The notes: generated by a model not told the origin, from the letters alone. Shown: positions 40,410 to 51,000, numbered from the stretch's first letter. The stretch: 64,000 nucleotides of DNA from Multifurca ochricompacta (GCA_022496185.1 WTXG01000091.1:1-64000), one strand, 5' to 3'. Made by a program: numbers and translations.

Positions 40410-40986
40410 TGTTACATCTGGTGCAGGACGTTCCACATGACTTGTGTGACAGCATATCATTTGTGATCAGGTAAGAAACCAATAAGGCCTCTTGGAGTTA
40501 CAAGGGATGAGTCAAAGTCAAAGGGGCTGTTCCCTGAGATGATGTTGATTGGAGAAGTGCAAAAGCACTGAGACAGATGAGTTAAGGATTCAAAAGTGAT
40601 GTCCAGAAGACAAGCACCGATGTATTCAATAAGTCGAGTCTGAGGTCTACAGCGTAGCTACAGCAGACTTATATATGTAATCGAATGGGTGTCTAGGAGA
40701 TAAGGAATACAGAGTCAAGTGGGCCCAAATATACAAAAGCGGATGGCATAAAGCCTGGCTTCTGATAGGGAACTAAGTAAGTGTCCAGTTGTAAGATAAG
40801 AAGATAAGAAGACAATCATAGACAAACATGGAGTCAACAAGAGTAAGCATGGTCACGGGGAGGGGAGTAAAGCATGTGATGGATCCCAGGATGGAGATGT
40901 GATCAAGAAATGTAGTGTAGGTGGGAGAGTGGGATCTGTGTTGGGGAGGGTAAAGAAAAGAGGGTTGCTCAGCAAGGGTTGTAACA
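40410..40986 (-). repeat. Gypsy F 3' LTR (family W)
   Basis: TGTTACATCTGG (40410) to AGGGTTGTAACA (40986), 577 bp, minus orientation. Followed by TCACCCCCTCCTTC, the complement of the terminal polypurine tract. Confidence 0.9.
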
Positions 40987-41018
40987 TCACCCCCTCCTTC
41001 TGGTTCTAGCAGACCTGG

Positions 41019-42256
41019 CTAGAAATGACTCATACCATCATCATCCTGCACCAATTCCAGATAATCATCAGCTACATTACAATCATCAAGGGTGTCATTC
41101 TCCTTGTCCGAGTCCTGGGGGCACCTATGGTTGTGCAGGAACCCATATGGGCTGTGCTGCCCACACTGGTAGCATAGGTCATGAATTGGGCAGTCAAGTT
41201 CATGGTGCCCCGAGTTGTGGCATAAGCACTTGCCACACCAGCCCAACGGGTTGATGATCGTCGGGGCCACACCCACATGGTGGAAGATGCAGAACCTACT
41301 CCAGTGCAGGTTACTGTGGCAATGACAACACCACTTGCGATTGAGAGGGCAGTTCCAGCTGATGTGGTACTTGCTGTCACATCACCAGCATGTTTTGCCA
41401 TGAGGGTTCTCATGCATGCACAGCATCTTGAATCGATTGGGCAGCAATGTTGGTGCAGCTCCCAGTGATCATGGCAGGAGAGGGCATGCATAAGTGTCTG
41501 CATACCTCTTGGCAATAGTTTGATATGCATCCCCCCATTCCAGCCTCTTCCAAATCTCAACCAACTCCTGTTCTACTTGGAACATCCCACTGGTCAGCCT
41601 CATCATCCATTTCGCATGTTCTTGATACTGCATGTTAAGTGTGGTGCACAATGTCAGGTTCTTCTGCAGTTGCATTACTTCTGCTTTGAGATGCAGAAGG
41701 CACATGTTGTTCAGCACCTTGTCGATTGTGAAGGCTCGGGAGTCCTTGGCAGCCAGATGCCCAAGCTGCTTGTCACTCATTGTGTGATGGAGGTGACCAG
41801 TGTACCTTTCCTCTAAATAAACTGGGGCCCCATAGACAGGGCCATTCTTCTTCATACATCCAGTGATGTCCATCCCTCTGTTGGTGTAAAAGATGTATTT
41901 GGTGATGGCAATGGTCCCATCAGCCATAGTGATCTCGAGAGGAAGTAGGTTGATGAGTTAGGATTGTTAGCAAAGAATGGGAACTTGGGGACTTCATCAT
42001 CTAACTCCATGCCCAGGAGATTGTTTGGGTGTGGCTCTTCACAGTGGTCAAAGTCATTGTTGGGGTTGGGAGATTGGTTCTTGGTGCACACTTCCATGGC
42101 TTCATAGTCAATGGGAGAGGAAGGACATGTAGAGGGATGAGTGGATGGAAAATTCTCAACAACTACAGTGGGAGAAGTGAAAGTGTTGATGGCGGCATTG
42201 GCAGTGATGAAGGACATAATGGATTGTGTGGTGTTAGAATGTTGCTGGGAGAGCAT
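41019..42256 (-). pseudogene. Gypsy F ORF3, coiled-coil and zinc-knuckle protein
   Basis: ATG at 42256. Frame 42256-41852 reads SIMSFITANAAINTFTSPTV, CPSSPIDYEAMEVCTKNQSP, DDEVPKFPFFANN. A frame change leads to 41927-41469 with MADGTIAITKYIFYTNRGMD, KNGPVYGAPVYLEERYTGHL, LKAEVMQLQKNLTLCTTLNM and RLTSGMFQVEQELVEIWKRL, a predicted coiled coil. The Cys-rich end lies at about 41420-41060 in two frames and includes CGKCLCHNSGHHELDC and CYQCGQHSPYGFLHNHRC. It ends DDYLELVQDDDG before the stop near 41019. About 410 codons in total. Confidence 0.85.
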
Positions 42257-42299
42257 GTACTGGGGAGTTCAATAGGGTCTGGGGTCGTCCTTTTAACTA

Positions 42300-43214
42300 T
42301 CCTTGGGTGCTTCTGGATGTCAGGTGTGAAACTCTGAGATAAGGACCAGGGCAAAGACATTCCCGGCCAGTTCCCATGAATTGTCAGAGTCTGGAATCCC
42401 TTCCACTTAACTAGGTAGTGGAGTTTGTGCCCTCAGCCTCTTTGTCTTGAGTCTAGAATGTGCTCCACTTCCCACTCTGCTTCTCCATCAATAAGGTCAG
42501 GTGGAGGTCTTGGGAAGTTCTCCCCATGAATGGAGGTTTCCTTATACAGGGTCAAAAGCTTGGCATGGAAGACAGGATGGATCTTCCATTTCAGCAGCAG
42601 TTGCAGTTCATAGGACACATCTGACAGCTTCCTTTTGATCTGGAAGGGTCTGTGATGTTGGGGAGCTAGTTTGGCCAAGGGGTGTGACGTGTGAATGTTC
42701 TTCCTTCCGAGCCAGACACAGTCATTGGCCTGATAAGGTGTGAATGTGCTTGGCTGTGCAGCTAGAAGTTGCTGTGCCTTCACCAGATTTTCATTGGCTG
42801 ATTGTCATAGGTCTTCCCATTGGCATATTTGTTGGGTTACTGAAGGGACATTAGTGGGCTTATCTGTCCACATGGTGCATGGAGTCCAGCCCATGATAAG
42901 GGAAAAGGGGGTAGTTTTGTCATTCCATTGGGCCATGAGTTTGTGCGCAAACTCCACAGTTGACAGCCATTCTGCCCAGTCATCTTGTTGTCCATTACAC
43001 CAAAACCAAAGTACTGTTCTAACCATTGGTTCATTCGCTCAGACTGTCTGTCTGTCTGTGGATGATAAGCCATGGAGATATTTTGTGTGATGTCTAACAT
43101 CTTGCACAGAGCTTTGGCAAATGCTGATGTAAATCGGGTATCTCAGTTGGATATAATCTTCTTGGGGAGTCCATAGTGGCGGTATATGTGGTTCAGGTAC
43201 AGTTTCACCACTCC
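42300..43214 (-). pseudogene. pol: Gypsy F integrase C-terminal part and chromodomain
   Basis: The minus strand from 43214 gives KKIISN(stop)DTRFTSAFAKALCKMLDI (second Asp region, about 43160-43090), MAYHPQTDRQSERMNQWLEQ (about 43075-43015) with the Glu, FAHKLMAQWNDKTTPFSLIM, then QPSTFTPYQANDCVWLGRKN, SHPLAKLAPQHHRPFQIKRK, WKIHPVFHAKLLTLYKETSI (42783-42530), and a chromodomain HYLVKWKGFQTLTIHGNW with a frame slip (about 42420-42370). Confidence 0.86.
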
Positions 43215-43796
43215 TGTTACGCCCGGTGCGGGACGTTCCACACGACTTGTGTGACAGCGCGGTTCGTAGGTTCAGGTAAGAAACCAATAAGGCTCCTTGG
43301 AGATTGAGTGGGATGAGTCAAAGTCAAAGGGGCACTCCCTAAGACGATGTTGAACGGAGAAGTACCAAAAGTACTTGAGACAACTGAGTCAGAGATCAAG
43401 GGGACGTCCAGAAGACAGGCACCGATGTATTCAATAAGTCAAGTCTGAGGTCTACAGTGTAGCTACAGCGGACTTATATACGTAACTCAACGGGCGTCTA
43501 CAAGATAAGGGTACGGAGTCAAGTGGGCCCAAATATATGGAAGCGGACGGCGTAAAGTCTAGCTTCTGATAGGGTATTAAGTAAGTGTCTGGTTGTAGAG
43601 ATAAGATGATAAGAAGATAAAGGGTCAAACATAAGCAAACGTCGCGTCAACAGGTACAAAGCGGGTCACGGGGATGGAAGTAAAGCACGTGACGGATCCC
43701 ATGATGGGGACATGATCGAGAAGTGTAAAGTAGGTGGCAAGGAGGGGTCATTGTTGGGAAGGTGAAGAAAACGGGGCGGATGTAGAAGTCGTAACA
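43215..43796 (-). repeat. Gypsy G 3' LTR (family W)
   Basis: TGTTACGCCCGGTGCGGG (43215) to GAAGTCGTAACA (43796), 582 bp, CpG-rich. Next to TCACCCCCTCTTCTGG, the complement of the terminal polypurine tract. Confidence 0.93.
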
Positions 43797-43814
43797 TCAC
43801 CCCCTCTTCTGGTT

Positions 43815-45017
43815 CTAGCAGACCCGGCTAGAAACGACTGTACTGTCATCATCTTGTACCAGCTCCAAATAGTCGTCAGCTACATTACGATCATCCATTG
43901 TGTAGTTCTCCTTGTCCTCGTCCTGGGGGCATTGGTGAGTACGGAGGAATCCATAGGGGCCGCGTTGACCGCACATGCGGCACAGATCATGAACCAGGCA
44001 GTCCAGCTCTCGATGCCCCGCATTGTGCGCAAGCACTTGCCACACCATGCGGACGGGTTGCTGATCGTTGGGGCGACTCCTACGGCGGAAGATGCAGAAC
44101 CTGCTCCAATGCAAGTTGCTACGACAGTGCCGACACCACTTGCGATTGAGAGGACAGTTCCAGCTGATGTGATACTTACTATCACAGCGCCAGCACGTCT
44201 CTCCAGGGGTTCTCATGCATATGCGGCATCTCGAATCGGTTCGGTAGTAGCACAGGAGCAGCCCCCAATGATCGTGGGGGTAGAGGTCGGGCATATGTGT
44301 CGGCGTACCTCTCAGCAATTGTTTGGTAGGCATCCCCTTTCTCCAGCCTCTTCCGAATCTCCACCAACTCCTGCTCAATCTGGAACATCCTGTTGGTCAA
44401 CTGGGCCATCATCTTCGTGTGTTCTTTGTACTGCTTGTTGAGTGTGTTGCGCAAGGTTAGATTCTTCCGCAGTCTCATTACCTCGGCTTTGAGACGCGGA
44501 AGTCGCATGTCACTCAGTACTTCGTCGATGGCGAAGGCCCGCGAATCCTCAGTGGCCAGATGCCCCAGCTGCTCGTCGGTCATGGTATGATGTAGACGAC
44601 CGGTGTACCTTTCTTCCAGATAGACTGGAGCTCCATAAACGGGACCGTCCTTCTTCATGCATCCGGCCACGTCCATCCCTCCATTGGTGTAAAAGATGTA
44701 CTGGCGATCGCAACTGTCCCATCGCCCAATGTAATCTCCAAGGGGTAGTACGTGGAGGAGTTCGGGTTGTTAATGAAAAAGGGAAATTCAGGGACCTCAT
44801 CGTCCGATTCCATACCCACCAGGTCATTTGGGTGTGGCTCTTCACAGTGTTCAAAGTCATTGTTGGGTTGGGGGACTGGTTCTTGACCCGAGCTTCGGCC
44901 CTCGTAGTCAATGGGTGAAGAAGACGGGTGTGGAAGGGTGAGCAGAAGGGAAGTTCTCGACTCCTACCGTGGTAGCGGTAAAGGCGTCAATGGCGGCAGT
45001 GGCAGCGATGAAGACAT
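43815..45017 (-). pseudogene. Gypsy G ORF3, coiled-coil and zinc-knuckle protein
   Basis: ATG at 45017 (context TATTATGTCTTCATCG). Pieces in different frames: TAAIDAFTATTVGVENFPSA, then GRMHEEGR-type slips, then 44676-44182 MDVAGCMKKDGPVYGAPVYL, AFAIDEVLSDMRLPRLKAEV, MRLRKNLTLRNTLNKQYKEH, RMFQIEQELVEIRKRLEKGD and YADTYARPLPP. The Cys-rich end (about 44207-43870) has CWRCDSKYHISWNC and CRHCRSNLHWSRFC (both CX2CX4HX4C), a WCGKC unit in another frame, and CRMCGQRGPYGFLRTHQC. It ends ADDYLELVQDDDS. The best preserved zinc-knuckle region in the window. Confidence 0.87.
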
Positions 45018-45074
45018 AATAGATTCTGTGGTTGTAGGACGTTGCTGTGAGGCATGTACTGGGGGGTTTACTTA

Positions 45075-46500
45075 GGATCCGGGTCATCCTTTTAACTATT
45101 CTTGGGCGCTTCTGGGTGTCGGTCATGGAACTCCGAGATAAGGGCCGGGGCAAAGATATCCCTGGCGGGCTCCCATGAGTTGTCAGAGTCTGGGAATCCT
45201 TTCCACTTGACTAGGTAATGTAACTTGCGCCCTCGGCCTTTTACGTAGGGAATCTAGGATCTGCTCCACTTCCCACTCCGCTTCTCCATCGATTAATTCA
45301 GGGGGGGTTTGGGAAGTTTTCCCCATGAAGGGTGGTCTCTCTGTAAGGTGTCAGAAGTCGAGCATGGAAGACTGGGTGAATTCTCCATGTGGGTGGAAGT
45401 TCGAGTTCATATGACACGTCTGACAGCTTCCTCGTTATCATGAAGGGTCCTGGCGTCGGGGAGCTAATTTCGCGTGGGTGTGAGGTGGAATGTTCTTCCC
45501 CTCCAACCAGACAAGGTCATTGGTCTGATAAGGTGTGAACCTTGTCGGTCTCTTTGGATAAGATCCTTTGTGCCTTGAGCAGATTCTCATTGGCTGATTT
45601 CCTGATCTCCTCCCATTGGCTGATACGCTGCGCCACTGAGGGGGTGTTTGTGGGCTTTTAGTCCAGTTAGTCTCCGCGGCGTCCATCCCATGATAAGTGA
45701 GAAGGAGGGGTCTTAGTAGTTCCGTTGGGCCATGAGTTGTGTGCAAACTCTGCCATTGCCAACCAGTCAGCCCAGTCATCCTGTCGTCCATTGCACCAGA
45801 ACCGAAGATATTGTTCTAGCCATTGGTTTGTTCTTTCGATTGTCCATCAGTTTGTGGATGGTAGGCGGTCGAAATATTCTGGGTGATGTCTAAGTCTTAC
45901 AGAGCGCCCTAGCAAAGGCGGAAGTGAAACGTGGGTCGCGATCGAGATGATCTTTTCTGGGAGGCCATAGTGTCTGTAGACATGATCCAGGTAGAGTTTG
46001 GCTACGCCTTCTGCTGTAACGGACTCATTACAGGGTATGAACAGTGCCGCTTTAGAGCAATCATGGTCAGTGATGGTCAAGATAGAGTCGAATCCTCTGG
46101 AGATGGGGAGTTTGACTATGAAGTCCATCGCAATGGTCTGGAACGGTAGTGAGGCTGTAGGTGTGATCGGGAATGGTGCTGGTGGGTGTGGGTGTGTGTT
46201 TACTTTGTTGGCTTGGCAGCCGCGCATCCTTTCACATAGTTTTCCACATCCTTCTTCATGTCTGGCCACCAGTAATCTCGTTTGGCCAAGGCGTACGTGT
46301 TAGTAATGCCAGGGTGGCCCGCAGAAGGGAGGTCGTGGTGAAAATGGATCACCCCCCTCTTAATGTTGTCGCCACCGGTGACAACGAGTCGATCCCCATC
46401 CTTCCACCAAAGGCCGTCGATCTTCTTCAGATTATGTGCGTCTGCCCATGCTTCGCATAACTGCTGATTCATGTTTTGTGACACTTGAGCCCATAAGTCC
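45075..46500 (-). pseudogene. pol: Gypsy G integrase and chromodomain
   Basis: From the right: zinc domain GVIHFHHDLPSAGHPGITNT and YWWPDMKKDVENYVKGCA, then a frame slip at AANQ/CQANK (46360-46200). Core: TIAMDFIVKLPISRGFDSIL with the first Asp (about 46150-46090), ALFIPCNESVTAEGVAKLYL, IISIATHVSLPP where ISDRDTRF is expected (about 45965-45930). The QTDGQSE site is split near 45855-45835. Tail: TRFTPYQTNDLVWLEGKNIP (about 45545-45490), then WKIHPVFHARLL and a chromodomain HYLVKWKGFPDSDNSWEPAR (about 45222-45163). Candidate central tract at 46348-46361. Confidence 0.87.
46348..46361 (-). other. Candidate central polypurine tract, Gypsy G
   Basis: Reads AAGAGGGGGGTGAT on the minus strand. The terminal tract next to the 3' LTR (about 43797-43809) reads AAGAGGGGGTGA. 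Confidence 0.5.
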
Positions 46501-47185
46501 ATGTCGTGGAGGCTCACGACGGCGTTTTCGCGAAGACCTCTTCAGGCAAGACCGTGACGTCGTTATTATCTTCTTCTCCACTGTTCAAGTCGGGCCGTCG
46601 TGATAGGGCATCTGCCCGTGCATTGCGACTTCCTGCAATATGTTTCAACGTGAAGTTATATTCCTCCAGTTCTAAGACTTCGCGAGCAACCCGTCGACTA
46701 ATCTTGTGGGGTTCCTTCCAGTATAATAGGTTGGAGTGGTCGTGTGAATGATGGTTTTATGGGGAGTCCCTGCTAGGTACGGTCGCCAATGTCATAGTGC
46801 TTTCACAATGGCGAGCAGTTCTCTGTCCCAAATATCGTAATTTCGTTCTGCCGGTGAGAATGTCTCCGAGTAGAAGGCAACTGGGTGAAGCAATCCTGTT
46901 GCGTCCCGTTGGTTGAGTACGGCTCCATTTGCAAAGTGCGATGCATCTACTTCGAGTTCAAAGGGTTGCTCAAGGTCTGGTTGTAGAAGAACTGGTTCTG
47001 ACCCACAATGTCTCGGATCTGTTCGAAGGCTCGTTGCTGTTCTTTTCCCCAGTGCCAAGGTGTATCCTTCTTTAGCAGCCCATTCAATGGCTGGGCGATA
47101 CCTGAGAACCCGTACGAATCGTCGGTAGAAGTTGCAGAATCCGATGAAGGACCGCACGTCCTTGATACATGTGGGTACGGCCACT
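46501..47185 (-). pseudogene. pol: Gypsy G RNase H
   Basis: Frame 47184-46792: VRSFIGFCNFYRRFVRVLRY (47157-47098), then [20 protein letters not shown] and [40 protein letters not shown] (about 46980-46810), with the catalytic Asp and Glu positions of RNase H kept. HTTTPTYYTGRNPTRLV-type frames then carry the connection KTIIHTDHSNLLYWKEPHKI with a slip (46765-46690), and ELEEYNFTLKHIAGSRNARA continues to 46600. Confidence 0.87.
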
Positions 47186-47935
47186 CCCGAATCCCTTGCA
47201 CTTTCACTGGATCCATTCGAACTTGCCCTCCCTCCAGGATAACCCCTAGGTATCTATACTGCGTTGCTCGAATGAGCATTTGGCCGGTTTGAGATATAGA
47301 TCGTGTTCGTGTAGGATTTCTAATACCTGGTGAACTCGCTCTCGGTGATGGAGCAAATTGTCTGTTGTAGCCACGAGGATATCATCCATGTACACCACTA
47401 CTTCGCCAGTGAGGATAAGGTCGCGGAAGATGTGGTTCATCATGGATTGAAAGGTGGCAGGCGAGTTGGTAAGGCCAAAGAACATGACGTTTGGTTCAAA
47501 GAGTCCCTGATTGGTTTTAAACGCCGCTTTGCATTGATCTCCTTCCTTAATCCTGATGTTATTGTATCCCCATCGGACATCCATTTTGGAGAACAGAGAC
47601 TTGTCCCTCATGGTATCAATAAGTTCAGAGATGAGGGGAAGTGGATAAGCATTCTTTATGGTGTGGGCATTTATCCGTCGGTAGTCTTGAACGGTCGAAG
47701 TTTTCCATCTTTCTTCTTGATGAAGAAGAAGGGTGATGCGTATGGTGACTTTGACGGGCGAATGTATCCTTTCGCAAGGTGCTCTTCGAGGAACGTTGTA
47801 AGTGCTGCTTGCTCCTTCTGGGATAACGGGTAAATTTTGCAGTCGATCGCAGATGGGGTGTCAGGCGTGAAGTCAATAGCATGATCCCAGGGTCGCGCAG
47901 GTGGGAAACGTTGCGACTCTTCTTCTGAGAACACC
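47186..47935 (-). pseudogene. pol: Gypsy G reverse transcriptase
   Basis: 47934-47671 reads [40 protein letters not shown] and [20 protein letters not shown]. After a frameshift near 47660, 47611-47246 gives [60 protein letters not shown] with the catalytic YMDD, then [20 protein letters not shown] and KCSFEQ. All catalytic motifs are intact, separated by one or two frameshifts. Confidence 0.92.
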
Positions 47936-48094
47936 TTCCAGTGTCGGTGATAGACCTCCTACTACCTCCTCAAAGGTCTTTTCTGTCTGCCCTTCTACTG
48001 CCTTTTGGGCAAGTTCTGATGCCTTCGTAGCGTAACAGCGACCTGCATCCTCCTCTTCTGTCCTCGACACCTTCATGTGTCGGATAGGTAATCG

Positions 48095-48510
48095 TATCCC
48101 AATGATGTAATGAGGACTGGGTAAAAGTCCTTATCCATGGTTGCGTCACTCCAATTGATCTTTGGCTCGAATGCTGCCAACCATGGGTATCCTAGGATTA
48201 GGTCTTCGTTTCCTAAATTGGTGACAAGGAATCGAATTGCTTTGGTTCTTTCCCCACTTGGACATTAAGGTCGGTGTAGTGAGTAATTCTCCCAGCTCTA
48301 TTGGCTGTTCCGTCTATATTCCAGATGTTCTTTTCCTGGGGGAGTTCCAGCATCCCCAAGCCCATGGTTCTTGCCATTCGCGGGCTAATGAAGTTATCGT
48401 GGCCCTGAATCTATCAGGATGTCACGGTCGGCCGTCCTCTGTGTAGTCTCGAAATGTACTGGTATTTTCAATGACTTGAAGCGACTAGTATACACAGAGG
48501 TTACATGTAA
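48095..48510 (-). pseudogene. pol: Gypsy G protease
   Basis: VTSVYTSRFKSLKIPVHFET and TTQRTADRDILIDSG (about 48510-48412). The active-site triplet is DSG but the next base change or indel gives DSGPR instead of DSGAT. Downstream in another frame come LPQEKNIWNIDGTANRAG (about 48340-48285) and EDLILGYPWLAAFEPKI (about 48215-48165). A pepsin-like retroviral protease by position and motif. Confidence 0.85.
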
Positions 48511-48514
48511 TGCT

Positions 48515-50028
48515 CGTGCCCAGGCCGACGGGGTAGAGCCAATCAAAAATCCTTTTTGGCGAAAGCCTTCTCTACTAAGGCCCTCACTTCCTCGCTTTCT
48601 TTCATCATGTTCGCCCATATTTCTTGCGCTTTCTCCTCTTTCGTCGTGTTTTCTTCTCAACGTAGGTGGATTGTTACGGATAGGCGTGACCGTTGCTTCC
48701 GCCACTCGCCCTTTCTTCGGGCATCCCTGACATGTGGCCCAGTGCTTTGCAGCGAAAGCATCTTCCTTCCTTCATCAACGTTTGTCTTTCATCCTCTGTA
48801 GCGCACCGTGCTCTGGTCCTGTCAGCAGAGGTATCCATCGCATTTGGATCCCTCTGGGAGCATGGGCGGGCTTACTCCGAAAGGCAGCCTTCCACTGGTC
48901 TCGGGTTTTGCCTTTCTTGGTGTCGACTCCGAAGCGTGTCTGGAAGTCGAGGTAATCTGCTGCTGTCGTCGAGCAGCATCCACCCATCCATCCCAGTCCT
49001 GGGGGTGGTGGAACTGGATAATATTTTTGACCAGTGGGTTAGGCAACCCTTGTGAGAACAGGTCTAACGTTGCCTCTTCATCTGTATCGTACCCAGCTCT
49101 GTTAGCCAGGCTTCTGAATTTAGCCACATAGGCATCCAATTCTCCCTTTTCCATTTTAAGGGACTTCAATTCTCGGGCAGCCTTCTGCTTGGCCTGTCCG
49201 TCCGTAAATGCATCCTTGAATCTTTGGGCAATAGTTTCCCAAAGACTTCACTAGTGGTGCGACGACCACTTTCAACTTGTTCATTCAGCCACTCCAGCTG
49301 TTCCATTGTCCAGTCATCTACTGCGTCCCTCGTATCAGAGATAGGAAGAGGTTGGCGTTGGAAGGGGTTAATGATCTGGGGACATCGTGGTTGAAGTTTT
49401 TGAATGTGTAAACTCCAACATAAACTTCTTGCTCTGGGAGCGGTCCCCTGTGAATGTCTGGGGTAGTACTCCTGATAGCCGTCCTGAGGGGGGGTATGTT
49501 TGGCGGCATCATGACTGGTGGAGGTGGCGGGGTGGAGGGGCTGGGTCTGGGAGTTGGGCGGCGATAGTGGACATCTTTTGTTTTGGCGGGTGACGGTGCT
49601 GGTGGACTGTAGATATCTGAGGAGTTGTCAAAGCAGGGGCTCTGAACGTGACAACTGCCGTGCAACTGGGGTTGTAGTCGACGCTAATACCAGTGCTTCT
49701 TCACTTTGTTCTTCTACGTACTCTTCTGGTTCAGAGTCCGTACAATGGCCGGGGGATTCTCTCTCCACGGTCCTAATCCAAATTCAGGTGGGGCGGTCCT
49801 GTAGTGACCCAAGAGTGTCGGCTTCCGAGTATCGGATACGATACCAAACCCTCTTTCGTCGTCGTATTCTACCGGTTGGTATCTTCCGTCGTGATAGACG
49901 TAGTATCCAAACTCGGACTCAAAGTCTTTCCAGGCGGCAGAACCAAGTGTCTGCTGCGAAAGATTATTCTCGTCTCTTCGTTCGATGAGCTCTTCTTTAA
50001 ACAAGGTCTGACTGCGGCTGGAAGCCAC
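48515..50028 (-). pseudogene. gag: Gypsy G gag
   Basis: Starts at about 50028, 7 nt past the PBS. The first 100 residues have no Met: a GTG codon sits where the conserved ASSRSQTLFKEELIERRDEN begins. WKDFESEFGYYVYHDGRYQP and PEFGLGPWRENPPAIVRTLN follow. A Pro-rich part with RPTPRPSPSTPPPPPVMMPP lies at about 49575-49515. Capsid: MEKGELDAYVAKFRSLANRA, EEATLDLFSQGLPNPLVKNI and QQITSTSRHASE frames (49157-48930). The nucleocapsid CFRCKALGHMSG near 48757-48722 loses its last Cys to a one-base slip. Frameshifts near 49720, 49320, 49235, 48955 and 48730. Confidence 0.87.
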
Positions 50029-50034
50029 GATGAG

Positions 50035-50047
50035 AGACTTGACTTGA
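50035..50047 (-). other. Self-priming primer binding site, Gypsy G
   Basis: On the minus strand TCAAGTCAAGTCT directly follows the 5' LTR. Complementary to AGACTTGACTTATTGA in the LTR (50261-50276, minus strand), 11 nt without mismatch plus TGA after one unpaired base. The changed base relative to family V is changed on both partners. Confidence 0.72.
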
Positions 50048-50625
50048 TGTTACGCCGTGCGGGACGTTCCACACGACTTGTGTGACAGCGCGTTCGTAGG
50101 TTCAGGTAAGAAACCAATAAGGCTCTTGGAGATTGAGTGGGATGAGTCAAAGTCAAAGGGGCGCTCCCTAAGACGATGTTGAGCGGAGAAGTACCAGAAG
50201 TACTTGAGACAACTGAGTCAGAGATCAAAGGGGATGTCCAGAAGACAGGCACCGATGTATTCAATAAGTCAAGTCTGAGGTCTACAGTGTAGCTACAGTG
50301 GACTTATATACGTAACTCAGGGCGTCTACCGAGATAAGGATACGGAGTCAAGTGGGCCCAAATATACGGAAGCGGACGGCGTAAAGTCTAGCTTCTGATA
50401 GGGTATTAAGTAAGTGTCCGGTCGTAGAGATAAGTGATAAGAAGATAAGGGTCAAACATAAGTAAACGTCGCGTCAACAGGTACAAAGCGGGTCACGGGG
50501 ATGGAAGTAAGCATGTGACGGATCCCACGATGGGGACGTGATCGAGAAGTGTAAAGTAGGCGGCAAGGAGGGATCGTCGTTGGGGAGGTGGAAGAAAACG
50601 GGGGCGGATGGTAGAAGTCGTAACA
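50048..50625 (-). repeat. Gypsy G 5' LTR (family W)
   Basis: TGTTACGCCGTGCGGG (50048) to GAAGTCGTAACA (50625), 578 bp, minus orientation. TATATAAG on the minus strand at about 50303-50310. Predicted transcript start at 50276. Confidence 0.93.
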
Positions 50626-50626
50626 C

Positions 50627-51000
50627 TTCTTCTTTGTAAAAAAGAAGGATGGAAAACTACGTCCTGTCCAAGATTATCGAGCCTTGAATGAAATCACAGT
50701 AAAGAATGCTTACCCCCTACCCTTGATCCCAGAACTCATTGACAAACTTCACCATGCTCGCTACTTCACCAAGTTTGATATCCGCTGGGGATATAACAAT
50801 ATCCGTATCAAAGAAGGAGATGAATGGAAAGCCGCCTTTAAGACCAACCGAGGTCTCTTTGAACCCCTTGTCATGTTCTTTGGACTCTGTAACTCCCCTG
50901 CCACATTCCAAGCCTTCATGAATAGAGCCTTCGAAGATCTCCTTGCCACCGACCATGTTGTCATCTATATGGACGACATCTTAATATTTACAGACACATG
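50627..51000 (+). pseudogene. pol: Gypsy H reverse transcriptase, N-terminal part
   Basis: Open from [20 protein letters not shown] (50627 on), then [60 protein letters not shown] and catalytic [12 protein letters not shown] (about 50960-50992). One extra base near 50996-51000 throws the frame, and the reading then continues in the next frame from 50998. The truncated 5' end removes protease and the first RT residues. Confidence 0.93.

Larger units (their letters stand above)
40410..43214 (-). mobile_element. Gypsy F, 3' part of a W-family chromovirus
   Basis: Minus strand. 3' LTR 40410-40986, then rightwards ORF3 (41019-42256), chromodomain and integrase to 43214, where the Gypsy G LTR begins inside the integrase. 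The upstream half is absent. CpG is strongly depleted compared with Gypsy G, so it is much older. Confidence 0.88.
43215..50625 (-). mobile_element. Gypsy G, full-length W-family chromovirus
   Basis: Minus strand with both LTRs (3' LTR 43215-43796, 5' LTR 50048-50625), PBS, gag, pol and ORF3: 7,411 bp. The two LTRs are very similar and CpG is abundant throughout, so it is the youngest Gypsy in the window. It still has several frameshifts. The flanks differ (ACTCC left in Gypsy F, CTTCT right in Gypsy H), so the present ends do not come from one clean insertion. Confidence 0.92.
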
